Shown one piece after another: positions 1 through 9,449 of a DNA stretch of 54,275 nucleotides. Source of the stretch: Gammaproteobacteria bacterium (GTDB taxonomy: Bacteria; Pseudomonadota; Gammaproteobacteria; Eutrophobiales; Eutrophobiaceae); NCBI GenBank assembly GCA_003645215.1, contig QNEM01000001.1:1-54275 (forward strand), read 5' to 3'. Position 1 is the stretch's first letter. Each line of letters begins with the position of its first letter. The notes under the pieces were generated by a model. The model saw only the letters and a program-made list of their open reading frames with translations, ran no database searches and had not been told where the DNA came from. A program made the translations under genes and the position numbers.

Positions 1-928
1 AGTCCACCACCATAATTTTTGCCGGCTTGCCAGGTTCTGGTCGTGAGACAAATATATTCCCGGGGTGCATATCAGCATGGAAAAAACTGTCTCTCAGGAC
101 TTCGGTAAAAAATACTTCGACACCTGCTTCCGCCAGCCACTTCAGGTCGACCCCGGCGGCTTTAAGCTCTTCAAAATCATTAACAGGAATGCCTGAAATG
201 CGCTCCATCACCATGACATTTTTATGGGTTAAATCCCAGTCGATTTCTGGCACATATAACTTGTCTGAGTCGATAAAATTTCGGCGTAGCTGTGAAGCAT
301 TGGCAGCCTCGCGCATCAGATCCAGCTCGCCTAATAATGTCTTCTCAAATTCTGCAATGACATTAACAGGGCCCAGGCGTCTGCCATCTTTTGTATATCG
401 TTCTGCTTTTTCGGCAAGAAAATACATCAAGCCAAGATCACGACGAATGACTTCTTCAATATCAGGTCGGACAACCTTAACTATCATCTCCCGACCATCT
501 TTCATCTTCGCAGCATGCACCTGGGCGATGGAGGCAGAAGCTAATGGAGTATCATCAAACTCCAGAAATATATCTTCAATCTTGCCCTCAAATGCATCCT
601 CAATGATACGTCTTGCTTCCTCACTGGGGAAAGGCGGCACATTATCCTGCAGCTTTAAAAATTCCCGTGAAATATCTTCTGGCAAAAAGTCGCGACGTGT
701 CGATAAGAGTTGCCCGAACTTGATAAATATTGGTCCTAACTCTTCCAGTGCACATCTTAATCGCTCCCCTCTTGGTCCCTGTTTTCTTCCATACCAGTTC
801 CAGGGAAAAATATTGAACAATATTTTTGTTGATCGAGAGATATTTGAAGCAAAGGCAATTTCATCCAGCCCGTGACGGGACAGTACCTTCTGGATAGTGA
901 TCAATCGCGATATTTCACCCAGTTTCAT
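1..928 (-). CDS. ubiB: UbiB, ubiquinone biosynthesis atypical kinase/ATPase (3' end outside window)
   Basis: The first ~309 residues of an ABC1/UbiB-family protein, which supports the hydroxylation steps of ubiquinone synthesis at the inner membrane. Visible in order: the KxGQ motif (KFGQLLSTR), the alanine-rich nucleotide loop (PLASASIAQVHAA), and the catalytic loop HADMHPGNIFV just before the window edge. The family is about 540 residues, so the C-terminal membrane segments lie outside. Start is the ATG at 928, five bases after the ubiJ stop, as third gene of ubiE-ubiJ-ubiB. The long reading frame on the opposite strand here is a shadow. Confidence 0.95.
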   Translation of the reverse strand, partial: MKLGEISRLITIQKVLSRHGLDEIAFASNISRSTKILFNIFPWNWYGRKQGPRGERLRCALEELGPIFIKFGQLLSTRRDFLPEDISREFLKLQDNVPPFPSEEARRIIEDAFEGKIEDIFLEFDDTPLASASIAQVHAAKMKDGREMIVKVVRPDIEEVIRRDLGLMYFLAEKAERYTKDGRRLGPVNVIAEFEKTLLGELDLMREAANASQLRRNFIDSDKLYVPEIDWDLTHKNVMVMERISGIPVNDFEELKAAGVDLKWLAEAGVEVFFTEVLRDSFFHADMHPGNIFVSRPEPGKPAKIMVVD

Positions 929-933
929 GTGTT

Positions 934-1545
934 TTATTTTCCTAGTCTCTCAACACGTTTTTGCAAGCGTTCCACATCGTTACGAATTTTATCTACGGCA
1001 TGATTAAATTCATCCAGCTCTGATTTGTCCAGTAATGCTTCCTTTTCGTAACGAAGATATTCACTGATATCCAGACCAATCGTTTTGGCAGAGGCTTTGG
1101 CAAGCTGACTCATTCCCCTTAGAAAATTACCTACTTTATGAGCGGCGATATCGCCAATAATTTGTGATAGATATTCCTCCCAATCAATGTCCATTTTCTT
1201 CAAGGTGGATTGAAGTTTATGCGCCATTCCAACATTACCAATAATTTCGACATCTCCTGCACCAACTTTTTCAGCAGTAATCATCCCTAACAACGCAGCA
1301 GGGGTTCCTTTTATCGAAACATCCACCTTGTCTTCATATGTTGACACCAATGTTAGCCCCCTGGCCGAGGGTAGAATAAATAACCTAATGTCAGTGTTCA
1401 GGACATCAATCTCAACAACATTAGCTTCCAATGTTGCCAGGGCATCCAGTGTCTCTTCATCCAGAGACAGCAGCTTATTCACCATCTTTTCGACGCTATC
1501 AAGTACGACAGCCTGAGGATTACCTGATTTCATATTTTCACTCAA
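934..1545 (-). CDS. ubiJ: UbiJ, SCP2-domain accessory factor of ubiquinone synthesis
   Basis: A 203-residue protein with an N-terminal SCP2-like lipid-binding domain (roughly residues 20-115) and a charged, coiled-coil-prone C-terminus (VDKIRNDVERLQKRVERL). UbiJ organises the soluble Ubi complex and binds the hydrophobic intermediates. Identification rests mainly on its place between ubiE and ubiB and on the domain layout. The frame starts with TTG at 1545, overlapping the ubiE stop as TTGA; an ATG four codons in (1533) has a weak TGAG upstream and is the alternative start. Confidence 0.88.
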   Translation of the reverse strand: MSENMKSGNPQAVVLDSVEKMVNKLLSLDEETLDALATLEANVVEIDVLNTDIRLFILPSARGLTLVSTYEDKVDVSIKGTPAALLGMITAEKVGAGDVEIIGNVGMAHKLQSTLKKMDIDWEEYLSQIIGDIAAHKVGNFLRGMSQLAKASAKTIGLDISEYLRYEKEALLDKSELDEFNHAVDKIRNDVERLQKRVERLGK

Positions 1546-2288
1546 AGCTTGTAAGCCCTGTGTATCGCAACAACACCACCCATCAGATTAAAGTATTCGA
1601 CTCTGGAAAACCCTGCTGTTTCAATCATGCTTTTTAATGTTTCCTGATCCGGGTGCATACGAATTGACTCAACCAGGTATCGATAACTGGCCTCGTCCTT
1701 TGCTACAAACTTTCCAATCCTTGGAATCACCTTGAATGAATAGGTATCATAGATACTTGCTAATGAAGCTGATTCTACTTTGGAAAATTCCAGAATGATC
1801 AGACAGCCACCATAACGTAGCTTCTCAAACATGGAATTGATTGCCTTTTGCTTATCGGTCACATTACGCAATCCAAATGCAATACTGATGCAGTCAAAAC
1901 TGTTATCTGCAAATGGAAGCATTTCCGCATTTGCCTGAACATAATCAATACCGGAAACAATCCCTGCATCAATCATTTTATCCCGACCTTCGAGCAACAT
2001 GGCACTATTGATATCGGTCATTAATACGGTTCCTTCCTTGCCGACGCGCTGATGAAATAATCTTGACAGGTCGCCTGTGCCTCCAGCCACATCCAGCACG
2101 GACTGACCTTTCTTGACGCCCGCTAGATTTATGGCATGTCTCTTCCAGAGTCTATGTGCACCAAACGACATCAGGTCATTCATTAAATCATAATTGCCAG
2201 CGACAGAACGAAACACTTCAGAGACAAGATTTACTTTATCTTCCGAAGCAACTTTTTTATACCCAAAATCTGTCGTCTTACTGTTCAT
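1542..2288 (-). CDS. ubiE: UbiE, demethylmenaquinone/2-polyprenyl-benzoquinol C-methyltransferase
   Basis: A class I SAM-dependent methyltransferase of 248 residues that does the C-methylation of ubiquinone (and menaquinone) precursors. The SAM motif I is VLDVAGGTGDLS at about 64-75, preceded by the family segment NYDLMNDLMSFGAHRLWKR. Length matches E. coli UbiE (~250). First gene of the ubiE-ubiJ-ubiB run; ATG at 2288. Confidence 0.97.
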   Translation of the reverse strand: MNSKTTDFGYKKVASEDKVNLVSEVFRSVAGNYDLMNDLMSFGAHRLWKRHAINLAGVKKGQSVLDVAGGTGDLSRLFHQRVGKEGTVLMTDINSAMLLEGRDKMIDAGIVSGIDYVQANAEMLPFADNSFDCISIAFGLRNVTDKQKAINSMFEKLRYGGCLIILEFSKVESASLASIYDTYSFKVIPRIGKFVAKDEASYRYLVESIRMHPDQETLKSMIETAGFSRVEYFNLMGGVVAIHRAYKL

Positions 2289-2321
2289 TTAATGTGTAAT
2301 AGTTATTTCAGATTAGACACT

Positions 2322-2696
2322 TTAAACACTAACTTCCTGCCTCTGATGACCAGAGTCCTTTAACGCCTGAAGATAATCCTGCCATAAGGTTTCTTTATTC
2401 TCGCCAAGTTCATAGAGATAAGCCCACGAATACAGACCAGTCTCATGACCATCATCGAAAATCAGCTTTACGGCATAATGACCAACTGGTTCAATTTCTT
2501 TAATAGAAACATTTTCCTTACCTGTTTGTAATACAGATTGTCCCGGACCATGACCCTTAACTTCTGCCGAAGGTGAATATACCCTGAGTAATTCACAGGA
2601 TAATTCAAAGTTCTGACCATCATCAAAAGCGATTTCAAGAATTCTGGATTTTTGATGAAGATTGATTAACTCGGGTTGTGGTGATGCTTTATTCAT
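2322..2696 (-). CDS. DUF971 protein (GBBH-like N-terminal domain)
   Basis: A 124-residue protein with the features of the DUF971 / gamma-butyrobetaine-hydroxylase-like N-terminal domain: IAFDDGQNFELSCELLRVYS near the N-terminus and GHYAVKLIFDDGHETGLYSW in the second half. The molecular function of the stand-alone domain is not established; the fold is linked to iron-sulfur or metal handling. Its ATG overlaps the hslU stop by one base (TAATG), so it is probably translated with hslU. A place between hslVU and ubiE is common in gammaproteobacteria. Confidence 0.88.
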   Translation of the reverse strand: MNKASPQPELINLHQKSRILEIAFDDGQNFELSCELLRVYSPSAEVKGHGPGQSVLQTGKENVSIKEIEPVGHYAVKLIFDDGHETGLYSWAYLYELGENKETLWQDYLQALKDSGHQRQEVSV

Positions 2697-4036
2697 TACA
2701 GTATATACCTCGACAGATCTTCATCCTGCACCAATTCTTCCAGGTGATCATTGACATAATCTGCATCAACCACAATAGAGTCTCCACTTAGATCAGATGC
2801 CTGGTAGGATAAAGTTTCAAGCAATCTTTCCATCACGGTATGCAAGCGCCTTGCTCCAATGTTCTCGGTTGTCTCGTTGACCTGCCAGGCAATCTCGGCG
2901 GCCCTTTTAATCCCGTCTTCGGAGAATGATAGATTCACTCCCTCGGTTTTCATCAAGGCTGTATATTGTTCTGTCAGTGACGCATCTGGTTCAGTCAATA
3001 TACGTATAAAATCATCAACACCGAGTGCACTTAACTCCACCCTGATAGGCAAGCGCCCCTGTAGTTCAGGTATTAAATCTGACGGCTTGGCCAGATGAAA
3101 AGCACCTGAGGCAATAAAAAGAATATGATCTGTTTTCACCATGCCATATTTGGTAGATACCGTGCTACCTTCAACCAACGGTAACAAATCGCGCTGCACA
3201 CCTTCACGGGAAACATCCGGTCCGCTTGATTCCGAACGACCAGTAACCTTGTCAATTTCATCCAGGAAAACGATACCATTCTGCTCCAGACTTTCAATTG
3301 AGATTGCCTTGATTTCATCTTCGTTAACCAGTTTGCCCGCTTCTTCTTCATTAAGAAACTTTAAAGCATCCTTGATGCGTAATTCACGTGTGCTCTTCTT
3401 GCTCCCGGACATGTTCTGAAACATCCCTTGCAACTGGCTGGTCATTTCTTCCATGCCTGGAGGTGCCATGATCTCAACACCAATTGAGGGTGCATTAAGT
3501 TCTACTTCAACGAGCTTGTCATCAAGCTTGCCTTCTTGCAGCATGCCACGGAATTTTCCCCTGGTGGCATTATCAGTCGGGGCTTCTTCCTCATTAGCAG
3601 GTTCATTAGCAAACCGACGTGGTGCAGGTAAAAGAATATCCAGCACCCTGTCTTTTGCCGCGACCTCTGCCTGTTCCTTGACTTTTTCTACTTCACTTTC
3701 CCTGGTCATTTTTACTGCGATATCAGCCAGGTCACGAACGATTGATTCTACATCTCTACCTACATAACCAACTTCTGTAAATTTAGTTGCTTCAATCTTG
3801 ATAAACGGGGCATTGGCCAGCCTGGCAAGTCTTCTTGCGATCTCTGTTTTACCTACGCCTGTAGGGCCAATCATTAATATATTTTTCGGTGTGATCTCAT
3901 TACGCAATTCTTCGTCGACCTGCATTCGACGCCAACGGTTACGCAATGCGATAGCAACCGCTCGTTTGGCATCATCCTGCCCGACTATGTGTTTATTTAA
4001 TTCGTCTACAATCGCTTTCGGTGTTAATTCACTCAT
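2696..4036 (-). CDS. hslU: HslU, ATPase subunit of the HslVU protease
   Basis: AAA+ unfoldase of 446 residues that feeds substrates to HslV. Walker A GPTGVGKT is at 57-64, the GYVGRD pore loop follows at about residue 91, Walker B (IVFLDEID) is near 255, and the family-specific I-domain lies between. The C-terminus ends in SRYIL, the tail that docks into HslV pockets. Thirty bases separate it from hslV upstream; it should be heat-shock controlled through the promoter before hslV. Confidence 0.98.
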   Translation of the reverse strand: MSELTPKAIVDELNKHIVGQDDAKRAVAIALRNRWRRMQVDEELRNEITPKNILMIGPTGVGKTEIARRLARLANAPFIKIEATKFTEVGYVGRDVESIVRDLADIAVKMTRESEVEKVKEQAEVAAKDRVLDILLPAPRRFANEPANEEEAPTDNATRGKFRGMLQEGKLDDKLVEVELNAPSIGVEIMAPPGMEEMTSQLQGMFQNMSGSKKSTRELRIKDALKFLNEEEAGKLVNEDEIKAISIESLEQNGIVFLDEIDKVTGRSESSGPDVSREGVQRDLLPLVEGSTVSTKYGMVKTDHILFIASGAFHLAKPSDLIPELQGRLPIRVELSALGVDDFIRILTEPDASLTEQYTALMKTEGVNLSFSEDGIKRAAEIAWQVNETTENIGARRLHTVMERLLETLSYQASDLSGDSIVVDADYVNDHLEELVQDEDLSRYIL

Positions 4037-4066
4037 ACTACTTATTTAAATCCTTGTGTTTATTAT

Positions 4067-4618
4067 TTATTCAGTATCTGCAACTGAAAGTTCTTCAATC
4101 GTTTGTGTGTGGTTCGTATAAATACAAATATCGGCTGCAATGTTTAGCCCTTTGACAACGATATCCCGAGCAGAGATTTCAGTATTGTCCATTAAGGCAA
4201 TTGCCGCTGCCTTGGCAAAAGGGCCACCGGAGCCGATCGCCATAATATTGTCTTCCGGTTCAATCACGTCACCATTTCCAGAAATGATCAAAGAAACTTT
4301 TTTGTCAGCCACACAAAGCATAGCTTCAAGATTGCGCAATATTTTATCTGTGCGCCAATCCTTGGCCAGCTCAACCGCTGATCTCATTAAATGACCCTGG
4401 TGTTTTTCAAGTTTGCCTTCAAACCGTTCAAACAGGGTAAATGCATCAGCCGTGCCACCTGCAAATCCGGCAATAACCTTATCGTGATACAGTCTCCTGA
4501 CTTTCCTGGCATTACCTTTCATGACCGTATCGCCCATTGAAACCTGTCCATCACCACCGATAACCACACTATCATCCCTACGAACTGAGAGAATGGTTGT
4601 ACCTCTAAATTGCTTCAA
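4067..4618 (-). CDS. hslV: HslV, peptidase subunit of the HslVU protease
   Basis: A 183-residue proteasome-type threonine peptidase. The frame opens MKQFRGTTILSVRR; the nucleophile should be the first Thr of TTI, so the first six residues would be a removable propeptide. GDGQVSMG and GSGGPFAKAAA are family signatures. The start is a TTG at 4618, chosen because an AGGAG lies seven bases upstream and no ATG precedes the Thr. A sigma-32-like promoter is about 85 bases upstream. Confidence 0.97.
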   Translation of the reverse strand: MKQFRGTTILSVRRDDSVVIGGDGQVSMGDTVMKGNARKVRRLYHDKVIAGFAGGTADAFTLFERFEGKLEKHQGHLMRSAVELAKDWRTDKILRNLEAMLCVADKKVSLIISGNGDVIEPEDNIMAIGSGGPFAKAAAIALMDNTEISARDIVVKGLNIAADICIYTNHTQTIEELSVADTE

Positions 4619-4701
4619 ATAATTTCTCCTGATTTGGTCCAGATTTTATGCCAGCTTCTTTTTGAATGGCGCATTCTACTAGAGACTGCCCAGTTTACTA
4701 G

Positions 4702-4729
4702 ATATGGGGGTAATGCGGTAAATTTCCAG
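4702..4729 (-). promoter_or_regulatory. Predicted sigma-32 (heat-shock) promoter of hslVU
   Basis: On the minus strand, CTGGAAA (plus 4723-4729) is followed after 13 bases by CCCCATAT (plus 4702-4709). The sigma-32 consensus is CTTGAAA, 13-15 bases, CCCCATnT, so only one position differs. It lies in the 112-base gap between xerC and hslV, which implies a leader of about 75 bases. hslVU is a known member of the heat-shock regulon in enterobacteria. Confidence 0.78.
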
Positions 4730-4730
4730 C

Positions 4731-5627
4731 CTATGATTTCTTCTTATGCGCGCGTGGATGCGCATCATCATAAACGTTTGCGAGATGCTGGAAGTCCAGG
4801 TGTGTATACACCTGTGTCGTACTGATATCCGCGTGACCGAGTAATTCCTGAACAGCGCGCAAATCACCACTGGATTCCAGTAAATGGCTGGCGAAAGAAT
4901 GCCGCAACATATGCGGGTTGACATGATTCGTAAGTCCCTGCTTTATCGCCCACTGTTGCAAACGCTGTTGTATCGAACGGCGACTGATCCTGCTCCCTCT
5001 TTGACTGACAAACACTGCGAGTTCCTCATTATTTGCCATTTTGTCACGACACTTTAACCACTGTTTAATCGCATTGCGTGCATATTTACCGACAGGAACA
5101 GCACGTGTTTTCTTGCCCTTGCCGACCACCGTCACCACGGCATCAGTCAGATCCAGGCTATCCAGATCCAGCATCACCAGTTCAGACAGGCGCAGGCCGG
5201 AAGAATACATCAATTCCAGAATGGCCTTATCACGAATAGCTAAGGGATCTTTAGTGTCGATCTGAAGTAACTGGGCAGCCTGATCGACATCAAGCAGTTT
5301 GGGTAACACTTTCGGGGATTTCGGGGCCTGCACACCTTCAGCAGGATTATGTTGTGCCACACCTGCACCAATCAAATAGCGATAGAATGCACGTGTTGCT
5401 GATAAATTTCGTTGTAATGATCGACCGCCAATCCCTTGCCTATGTCTCCAGGCCACAAAGCTACGGATTTGACGACCATCCAGTTCCTGCCATTGGTTTA
5501 CCTCTTGCGCGTTCACAAATTCTAGCAATACTTTGAGATCGCGTTGGTAGGATTTTCTGGTATGTTCAGACAGATGCTGCAGGGTTTCCAGAAACAGGTC
5601 GATCCTTGAGGCTTCTTGCTGGTTCAT
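4731..5627 (-). CDS. xerC: XerC, site-specific tyrosine recombinase
   Basis: A 298-residue tyrosine recombinase that with XerD resolves chromosome dimers at dif. The N-terminal SAM-like DNA-binding half is followed by the catalytic half with SSGLRLSELV (first Arg), VVGKGKKTRAVP (Lys hairpin), HMLRHSFASHLL (HxxR), and LGHADISTTQVYTHL (His and nucleophile Tyr), so the full catalytic set is present. The position after dapF and DUF484 distinguishes XerC from XerD. ATG at 5627. Confidence 0.96.
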   Translation of the reverse strand: MNQQEASRIDLFLETLQHLSEHTRKSYQRDLKVLLEFVNAQEVNQWQELDGRQIRSFVAWRHRQGIGGRSLQRNLSATRAFYRYLIGAGVAQHNPAEGVQAPKSPKVLPKLLDVDQAAQLLQIDTKDPLAIRDKAILELMYSSGLRLSELVMLDLDSLDLTDAVVTVVGKGKKTRAVPVGKYARNAIKQWLKCRDKMANNEELAVFVSQRGSRISRRSIQQRLQQWAIKQGLTNHVNPHMLRHSFASHLLESSGDLRAVQELLGHADISTTQVYTHLDFQHLANVYDDAHPRAHKKKS

Positions 5628-5710
5628 CCTGTGCTAATCAATCATTGAGGTTTGCTTGACCACAAGGGGTAAGCTTTGCCCGGGAACAGGCACATAATAT
5701 TGCGCTGGTT

Positions 5711-6490
5711 TCAGGTCTCGGCTATCCACGGTTTCAAAATAAAACTCAGGACCTCGGCCATATTTGCCAGCAGTTCCACACCCATACCTGGCTGAAAGCG
5801 ATCCGGGTTAAAACTACCGATCGCCATTATCCCGCTCCATCCCGCACCCAGTAATGGCACCATGACAGAGGAGGTAATTTCATCAGCCTCGGTACCAAAC
5901 AGAAATGCCTGCTGCTGATGTTTCATGCGTCCGCACATGGCTTGTCTGGTCTCAATCATGGTTTTAAATAATGAGATTTCCCTGGTGTCCTTACCGGCAA
6001 ATTCTTCACCTGCAAAAGAATCGATAAAGGCCGGCTCACCAAAGATACGAACAGCAACACGATCTGCATGAAAATTCTTGGATAGATTGTCATACAAGGT
6101 TGCAAAAATATCCTTCGGATCTGTCGCATCCATCAGCGTCAAACCTAACTGGTGCATTTTCCTTGCCAGTTCTTCATTCTGGCGCGCAATCTCGATCAAC
6201 TCATGTAATTGTTTGGTAGTTTGCTTGTTTTGCTCTCTTAATACCGCAACCTGTCTTTCAACCAGAGAAACCACTCCTCCATTACTATGTGGTATCGATA
6301 ATTCACCAAGGAGTGCAGGATTTTCATTAAAAAATTCTGTGTTCTTGTGTAAAAATTCTGCAATATCCTTTGCTGAAATTAATGGTGTGATCTGTGCTGA
6401 ATCTTTTTCCACGCTTGTGCCTGTTTCTGGCCCTGAGTCTTTCCCTTGACCTGAGTCTTGCCCCTGGTTTGTGTCTTTATCGACCGTCAT
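5711..6490 (-). CDS. DUF484 family protein (YigA-like)
   Basis: A 259-residue protein with a GAF-like C-terminal half and a coiled-coil segment in the middle (QVAVLREQNKQTTKQLHELI). The function of DUF484 is unknown; it sits between dapF and xerC in many gammaproteobacteria. A longer frame exists to 6538, but I take the ATG at 6490: it forms an ATGA overlap with the dapF stop and has AGGGGG about 11 bases upstream. The first 30 residues are a polar Gln/Asp/Gly-rich tail. Confidence 0.9.
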   Translation of the reverse strand: MTVDKDTNQGQDSGQGKDSGPETGTSVEKDSAQITPLISAKDIAEFLHKNTEFFNENPALLGELSIPHSNGGVVSLVERQVAVLREQNKQTTKQLHELIEIARQNEELARKMHQLGLTLMDATDPKDIFATLYDNLSKNFHADRVAVRIFGEPAFIDSFAGEEFAGKDTREISLFKTMIETRQAMCGRMKHQQQAFLFGTEADEITSSVMVPLLGAGWSGIMAIGSFNPDRFQPGMGVELLANMAEVLSFILKPWIAET

Positions 6491-7329
6491 AATGATATCT
6501 GCCCCCTGTAAACAAAAGTGGCTGGCCCTGTCATCCATACAGGTTCACCTTGTCCCGCCCAGCTAATCAAAAGATGCCCCCCCGGCAACTCCACATCAAC
6601 TTCCTGATCCAGACTGGAATTGATACATCCTGCCACGACTGCGGCACAAGCACCACTCCCGCAGGCCAATGTTTCCCCAGCACCCCGTTCATAAACACGT
6701 AATTTGATATGACCACTATCAATAATCTGCATAAAACCCACATTCACGCCTTCAGGAAAAAATGTTTGCTGTTGCACTTCAGGCCCCATAGTCAAGACCG
6801 GTGCCGAGGATACATCATCCACAACAATCACGGCATGTGGATTACCCATAGAGACCGCACTGAATGTAATCTCTGTATCGGACAAATTCAATCGATACTG
6901 CCGGGCATCTTCCTGCGTATCCAGAGGTATATCGGTAGCTGCCAATTTTGGGATACCCATATTAACCCTGACCCGACCATCCTTTTCCAGATGCATGGTG
7001 ATAATGCCTTCGTTGGTTTCAGCAGCAATTGCCTTTCCATCGACCAGGTCTTCAATAAGGCCATTCTCACGTAAATAGGCAGCAGCGCATCTTGCACCAT
7101 TTCCACATTGAGATACTTCGCCACCATCTGCGTTATAGATCAAATAGCGCACGTCTACACCTTCTTTGTCAGAAGGCGCGAGTAATAACAATTGATCACA
7201 ACCGATGCCAAAGTGACGATCGGCAATCAATCGCACTTGCTCGGCGGACAACTGTATCTCTTGCGCAAAGCTATCCATGACAACAAAATCATTGCCGAGA
7301 CCATGCATTTTTGTGAACTGGATTTCCAT
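6487..7329 (-). CDS. dapF: DapF, diaminopimelate epimerase
   Basis: Interconverts LL- and meso-diaminopimelate for lysine and peptidoglycan. About 280 residues from the ATG at 7329 (MEIQFTKMHGLGND); a TTG five codons upstream is less likely because other DapF proteins begin near this methionine. The two catalytic cysteines are visible: SQCGNGARC (Cys75) and ACGSGACAA in the second half. It overlaps the downstream DUF484 gene by ATGA. Confidence 0.97.
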   Translation of the reverse strand: MEIQFTKMHGLGNDFVVMDSFAQEIQLSAEQVRLIADRHFGIGCDQLLLLAPSDKEGVDVRYLIYNADGGEVSQCGNGARCAAAYLRENGLIEDLVDGKAIAAETNEGIITMHLEKDGRVRVNMGIPKLAATDIPLDTQEDARQYRLNLSDTEITFSAVSMGNPHAVIVVDDVSSAPVLTMGPEVQQQTFFPEGVNVGFMQIIDSGHIKLRVYERGAGETLACGSGACAAVVAGCINSSLDQEVDVELPGGHLLISWAGQGEPVWMTGPATFVYRGQISL

Positions 7330-7360
7330 AGTGTGTATATTCAACTAGCTGGAAATAAAA

Positions 7361-8458
7361 TCAAGATTGTTCGATTGCAACACCGTCCGGGATATGTAGT
7401 GTCGAGGTTGGGAATGCACATTCGGCACCATGTGACTCAACAATCCTGATGACCTTCAATAATACATCCTGCTTTACCTCATGGAACCGTATCCAGTTTG
7501 TCGTTTTTGTGAATGTGTAGATAAAGAAGTCCAGAGATGAAGGCGCGAACTCATTAAAATTCACTATCAGGGTTTGATTCGAATCAATATCTTCGTGTTC
7601 CTGTAGCATTTTCTTCACGTCATCAATAATGGCTTCCATTTTGCCCACATCATCATAACGAATACCGATAGTTTCCTTGATACGCCTATGCGTCATACGC
7701 GAAGGATTCTCAACCGAGATATTGGCAAAAATTGAATTCGGGACATATAAAGCACGTTTGTCGAAGGTACGGATCCGGGTCAATCGCCAACCGATATTCT
7801 CAATCGTACCTTCAATTTGCCTGTCCGGTGATCTGACCCAGTCTCCCACATTGAAGGGCCGATCCAGGTAGATCATCAGGCCGCCAAAGAAATTTGCCAG
7901 CAGATCTTTTGCGGCAAAACCAATAGCGATACCACCAATACCACCAAAGGCAAGTACCCCCGAGATGCTATAACCTAGTGTCTGTAGCGTCACCAGTAGC
8001 CCGGTAATGATGACGGATATTCTTAATAACTTTGCAATCGCATCTGCTGTTGTGCGATCAACTTCTTCACCCCTGGCTTCTTTTTTCAGGACAATATTTT
8101 TTTCTGTACGTGCAATGAACCTGACCAGAAACCATACCAGTGAAAAAATAACGCCAATATCCCGAATAGGACCGACTGCGCCAAATATCACTGCACCACT
8201 TTCATTACTGACAATCTCGGCCGCAAAGCTAAGGCCGATTATCCAGATTAAAAAAGTTAAGGGACGACGCGCAGCATCAACCAGGGCATCATCCCAATAG
8301 ATATTTGTTTCCTGCAACTTGGTAAGTAACTTTCCAAGAATGCGCTTTTGCAGAAAACTGAAGAGTAGCGTGAGAAAGACAATAAAAAATACCTGGGCCA
8401 CCCAGGAGTTACTGCTAAAGTAATTCTGTAATTCAATTAGTATTGTTTCTATATCCAT
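7361..8458 (-). CDS. MscS-family mechanosensitive ion channel
   Basis: A 365-residue inner-membrane protein with N-terminal hydrophobic helices and the MscS pore signature: a Gly/Ala-rich TM3 (GVLAFGGIGGIAIGFAAKD) running into LLANFFGGLMIYLDRPFNVGDWV, followed by the beta domain and a soluble C-terminus. Such channels release solutes on hypo-osmotic shock. Start is the ATG at 8458; a TTG one codon earlier is possible. Lies 31 bases upstream of dapF in the same run. Confidence 0.92.
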   Translation of the reverse strand: MDIETILIELQNYFSSNSWVAQVFFIVFLTLLFSFLQKRILGKLLTKLQETNIYWDDALVDAARRPLTFLIWIIGLSFAAEIVSNESGAVIFGAVGPIRDIGVIFSLVWFLVRFIARTEKNIVLKKEARGEEVDRTTADAIAKLLRISVIITGLLVTLQTLGYSISGVLAFGGIGGIAIGFAAKDLLANFFGGLMIYLDRPFNVGDWVRSPDRQIEGTIENIGWRLTRIRTFDKRALYVPNSIFANISVENPSRMTHRRIKETIGIRYDDVGKMEAIIDDVKKMLQEHEDIDSNQTLIVNFNEFAPSSLDFFIYTFTKTTNWIRFHEVKQDVLLKVIRIVESHGAECAFPTSTLHIPDGVAIEQS

Positions 8459-8495
8459 CAATATCAGACCCTGTTTCGTATTTAATAATTCGTAT

Positions 8496-9449
8496 TTAAT
8501 AAATTGCGGTTATTTTATAACCCTGTTGATTTAAATTTTCCATGATGCCGTCATCACCCGGAAGATGTAATGCTCCGACAGCAATAAAGGCATCACCTTT
8601 TTGTAAATATGCGTGCATACGATCAATCATTAATTTATTCCGATCGGTCAGTAACCTCCTGGTCAGTTCCTTGTATAAAGGTTCATCAGCATAAGGATGT
8701 TGCGAGTTTGCTGCCAACAATCCATTCAAATCCTTTTCCAGGTAAAACTGCTTCATTTCTTCAATTCCCTCAGTAACCAGATCATAATTGCACACAGTAT
8801 CGAGCAGTAACCTTAACTGATCAGCCAGTGCCATTTCACTGAAAACAGCACCTTGTTCACTCAAGGTCTCCAGACCAGCTGTTTTGGCACCCTGGCTCAT
8901 GGCTATCTCCAACAATTTCAAATCCAGTGGCATGGTATTATCCGCAGGATAATTCATCATTAAAAATGCTGCCCATGGCCGCATTATGGCGACAGCTTCT
9001 ACCGGCAACTGGAAAGCCGAGAGTACTTCTGCAGTACGAAGGAACAACTCATCATCCAGAAACTCACTTAAGGTCGTACCATCCATATAAAACATCATTT
9101 GCGAAAAAGTTAATACATCTTCTGGATTTGGCAGGGCCTCCATCACAAAGGTGTCTGAATTATTCAATGCGGACTTAACTTCCTCGGGTAAATTCGTGAT
9201 CCTCGGATCAGAAACATGTATCGTCCCGAAAATATAGCTGGAAGAATTTCCTGCTTTTGACACCTTCCAGAGTAAGGCATCGCTATATTTCGCAATAGAA
9301 TATGAGTCAGACGATATTTTATCGAAAACACGACAATCTGCATTCGTCAGCTTTTGCTGAATATCAGCAGCAGATGCCAGGTTCGAGACCAAGAACATAA
9401 CAACTACTGCTAATAGCGGAAATATTTTTCTATGTCTGTATTGTATCAT
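8496..9449 (-). CDS. TraB/GumN-family exported protein
   Basis: About 317 residues with a clear signal peptide (hydrophobic stretch ending NLASAADI, cleavage probably after ASA). The body has TraB/GumN signatures: SYIFGTIHVSDPR near residue 75 and FIAVGALHLPGDDG near the C-terminus, the paired G-x-H motifs that bind metal in this peptidase-like fold. Substrate unknown. Start ATG at 9449 shares a base with the nagZ stop (TGATG); a GTG one codon earlier is also open. Confidence 0.9.
   Translation of the reverse strand: MIQYRHRKIFPLLAVVVMFLVSNLASAADIQQKLTNADCRVFDKISSDSYSIAKYSDALLWKVSKAGNSSSYIFGTIHVSDPRITNLPEEVKSALNNSDTFVMEALPNPEDVLTFSQMMFYMDGTTLSEFLDDELFLRTAEVLSAFQLPVEAVAIMRPWAAFLMMNYPADNTMPLDLKLLEIAMSQGAKTAGLETLSEQGAVFSEMALADQLRLLLDTVCNYDLVTEGIEEMKQFYLEKDLNGLLAANSQHPYADEPLYKELTRRLLTDRNKLMIDRMHAYLQKGDAFIAVGALHLPGDDGIMENLNQQGYKITAIY

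Noticed and set aside
27..875. Long plus-strand reading frame opposite ubiB
   Set aside because: The minus-strand frame carries unmistakable UbiB motifs; the plus frame resembles no protein and mirrors its codons.
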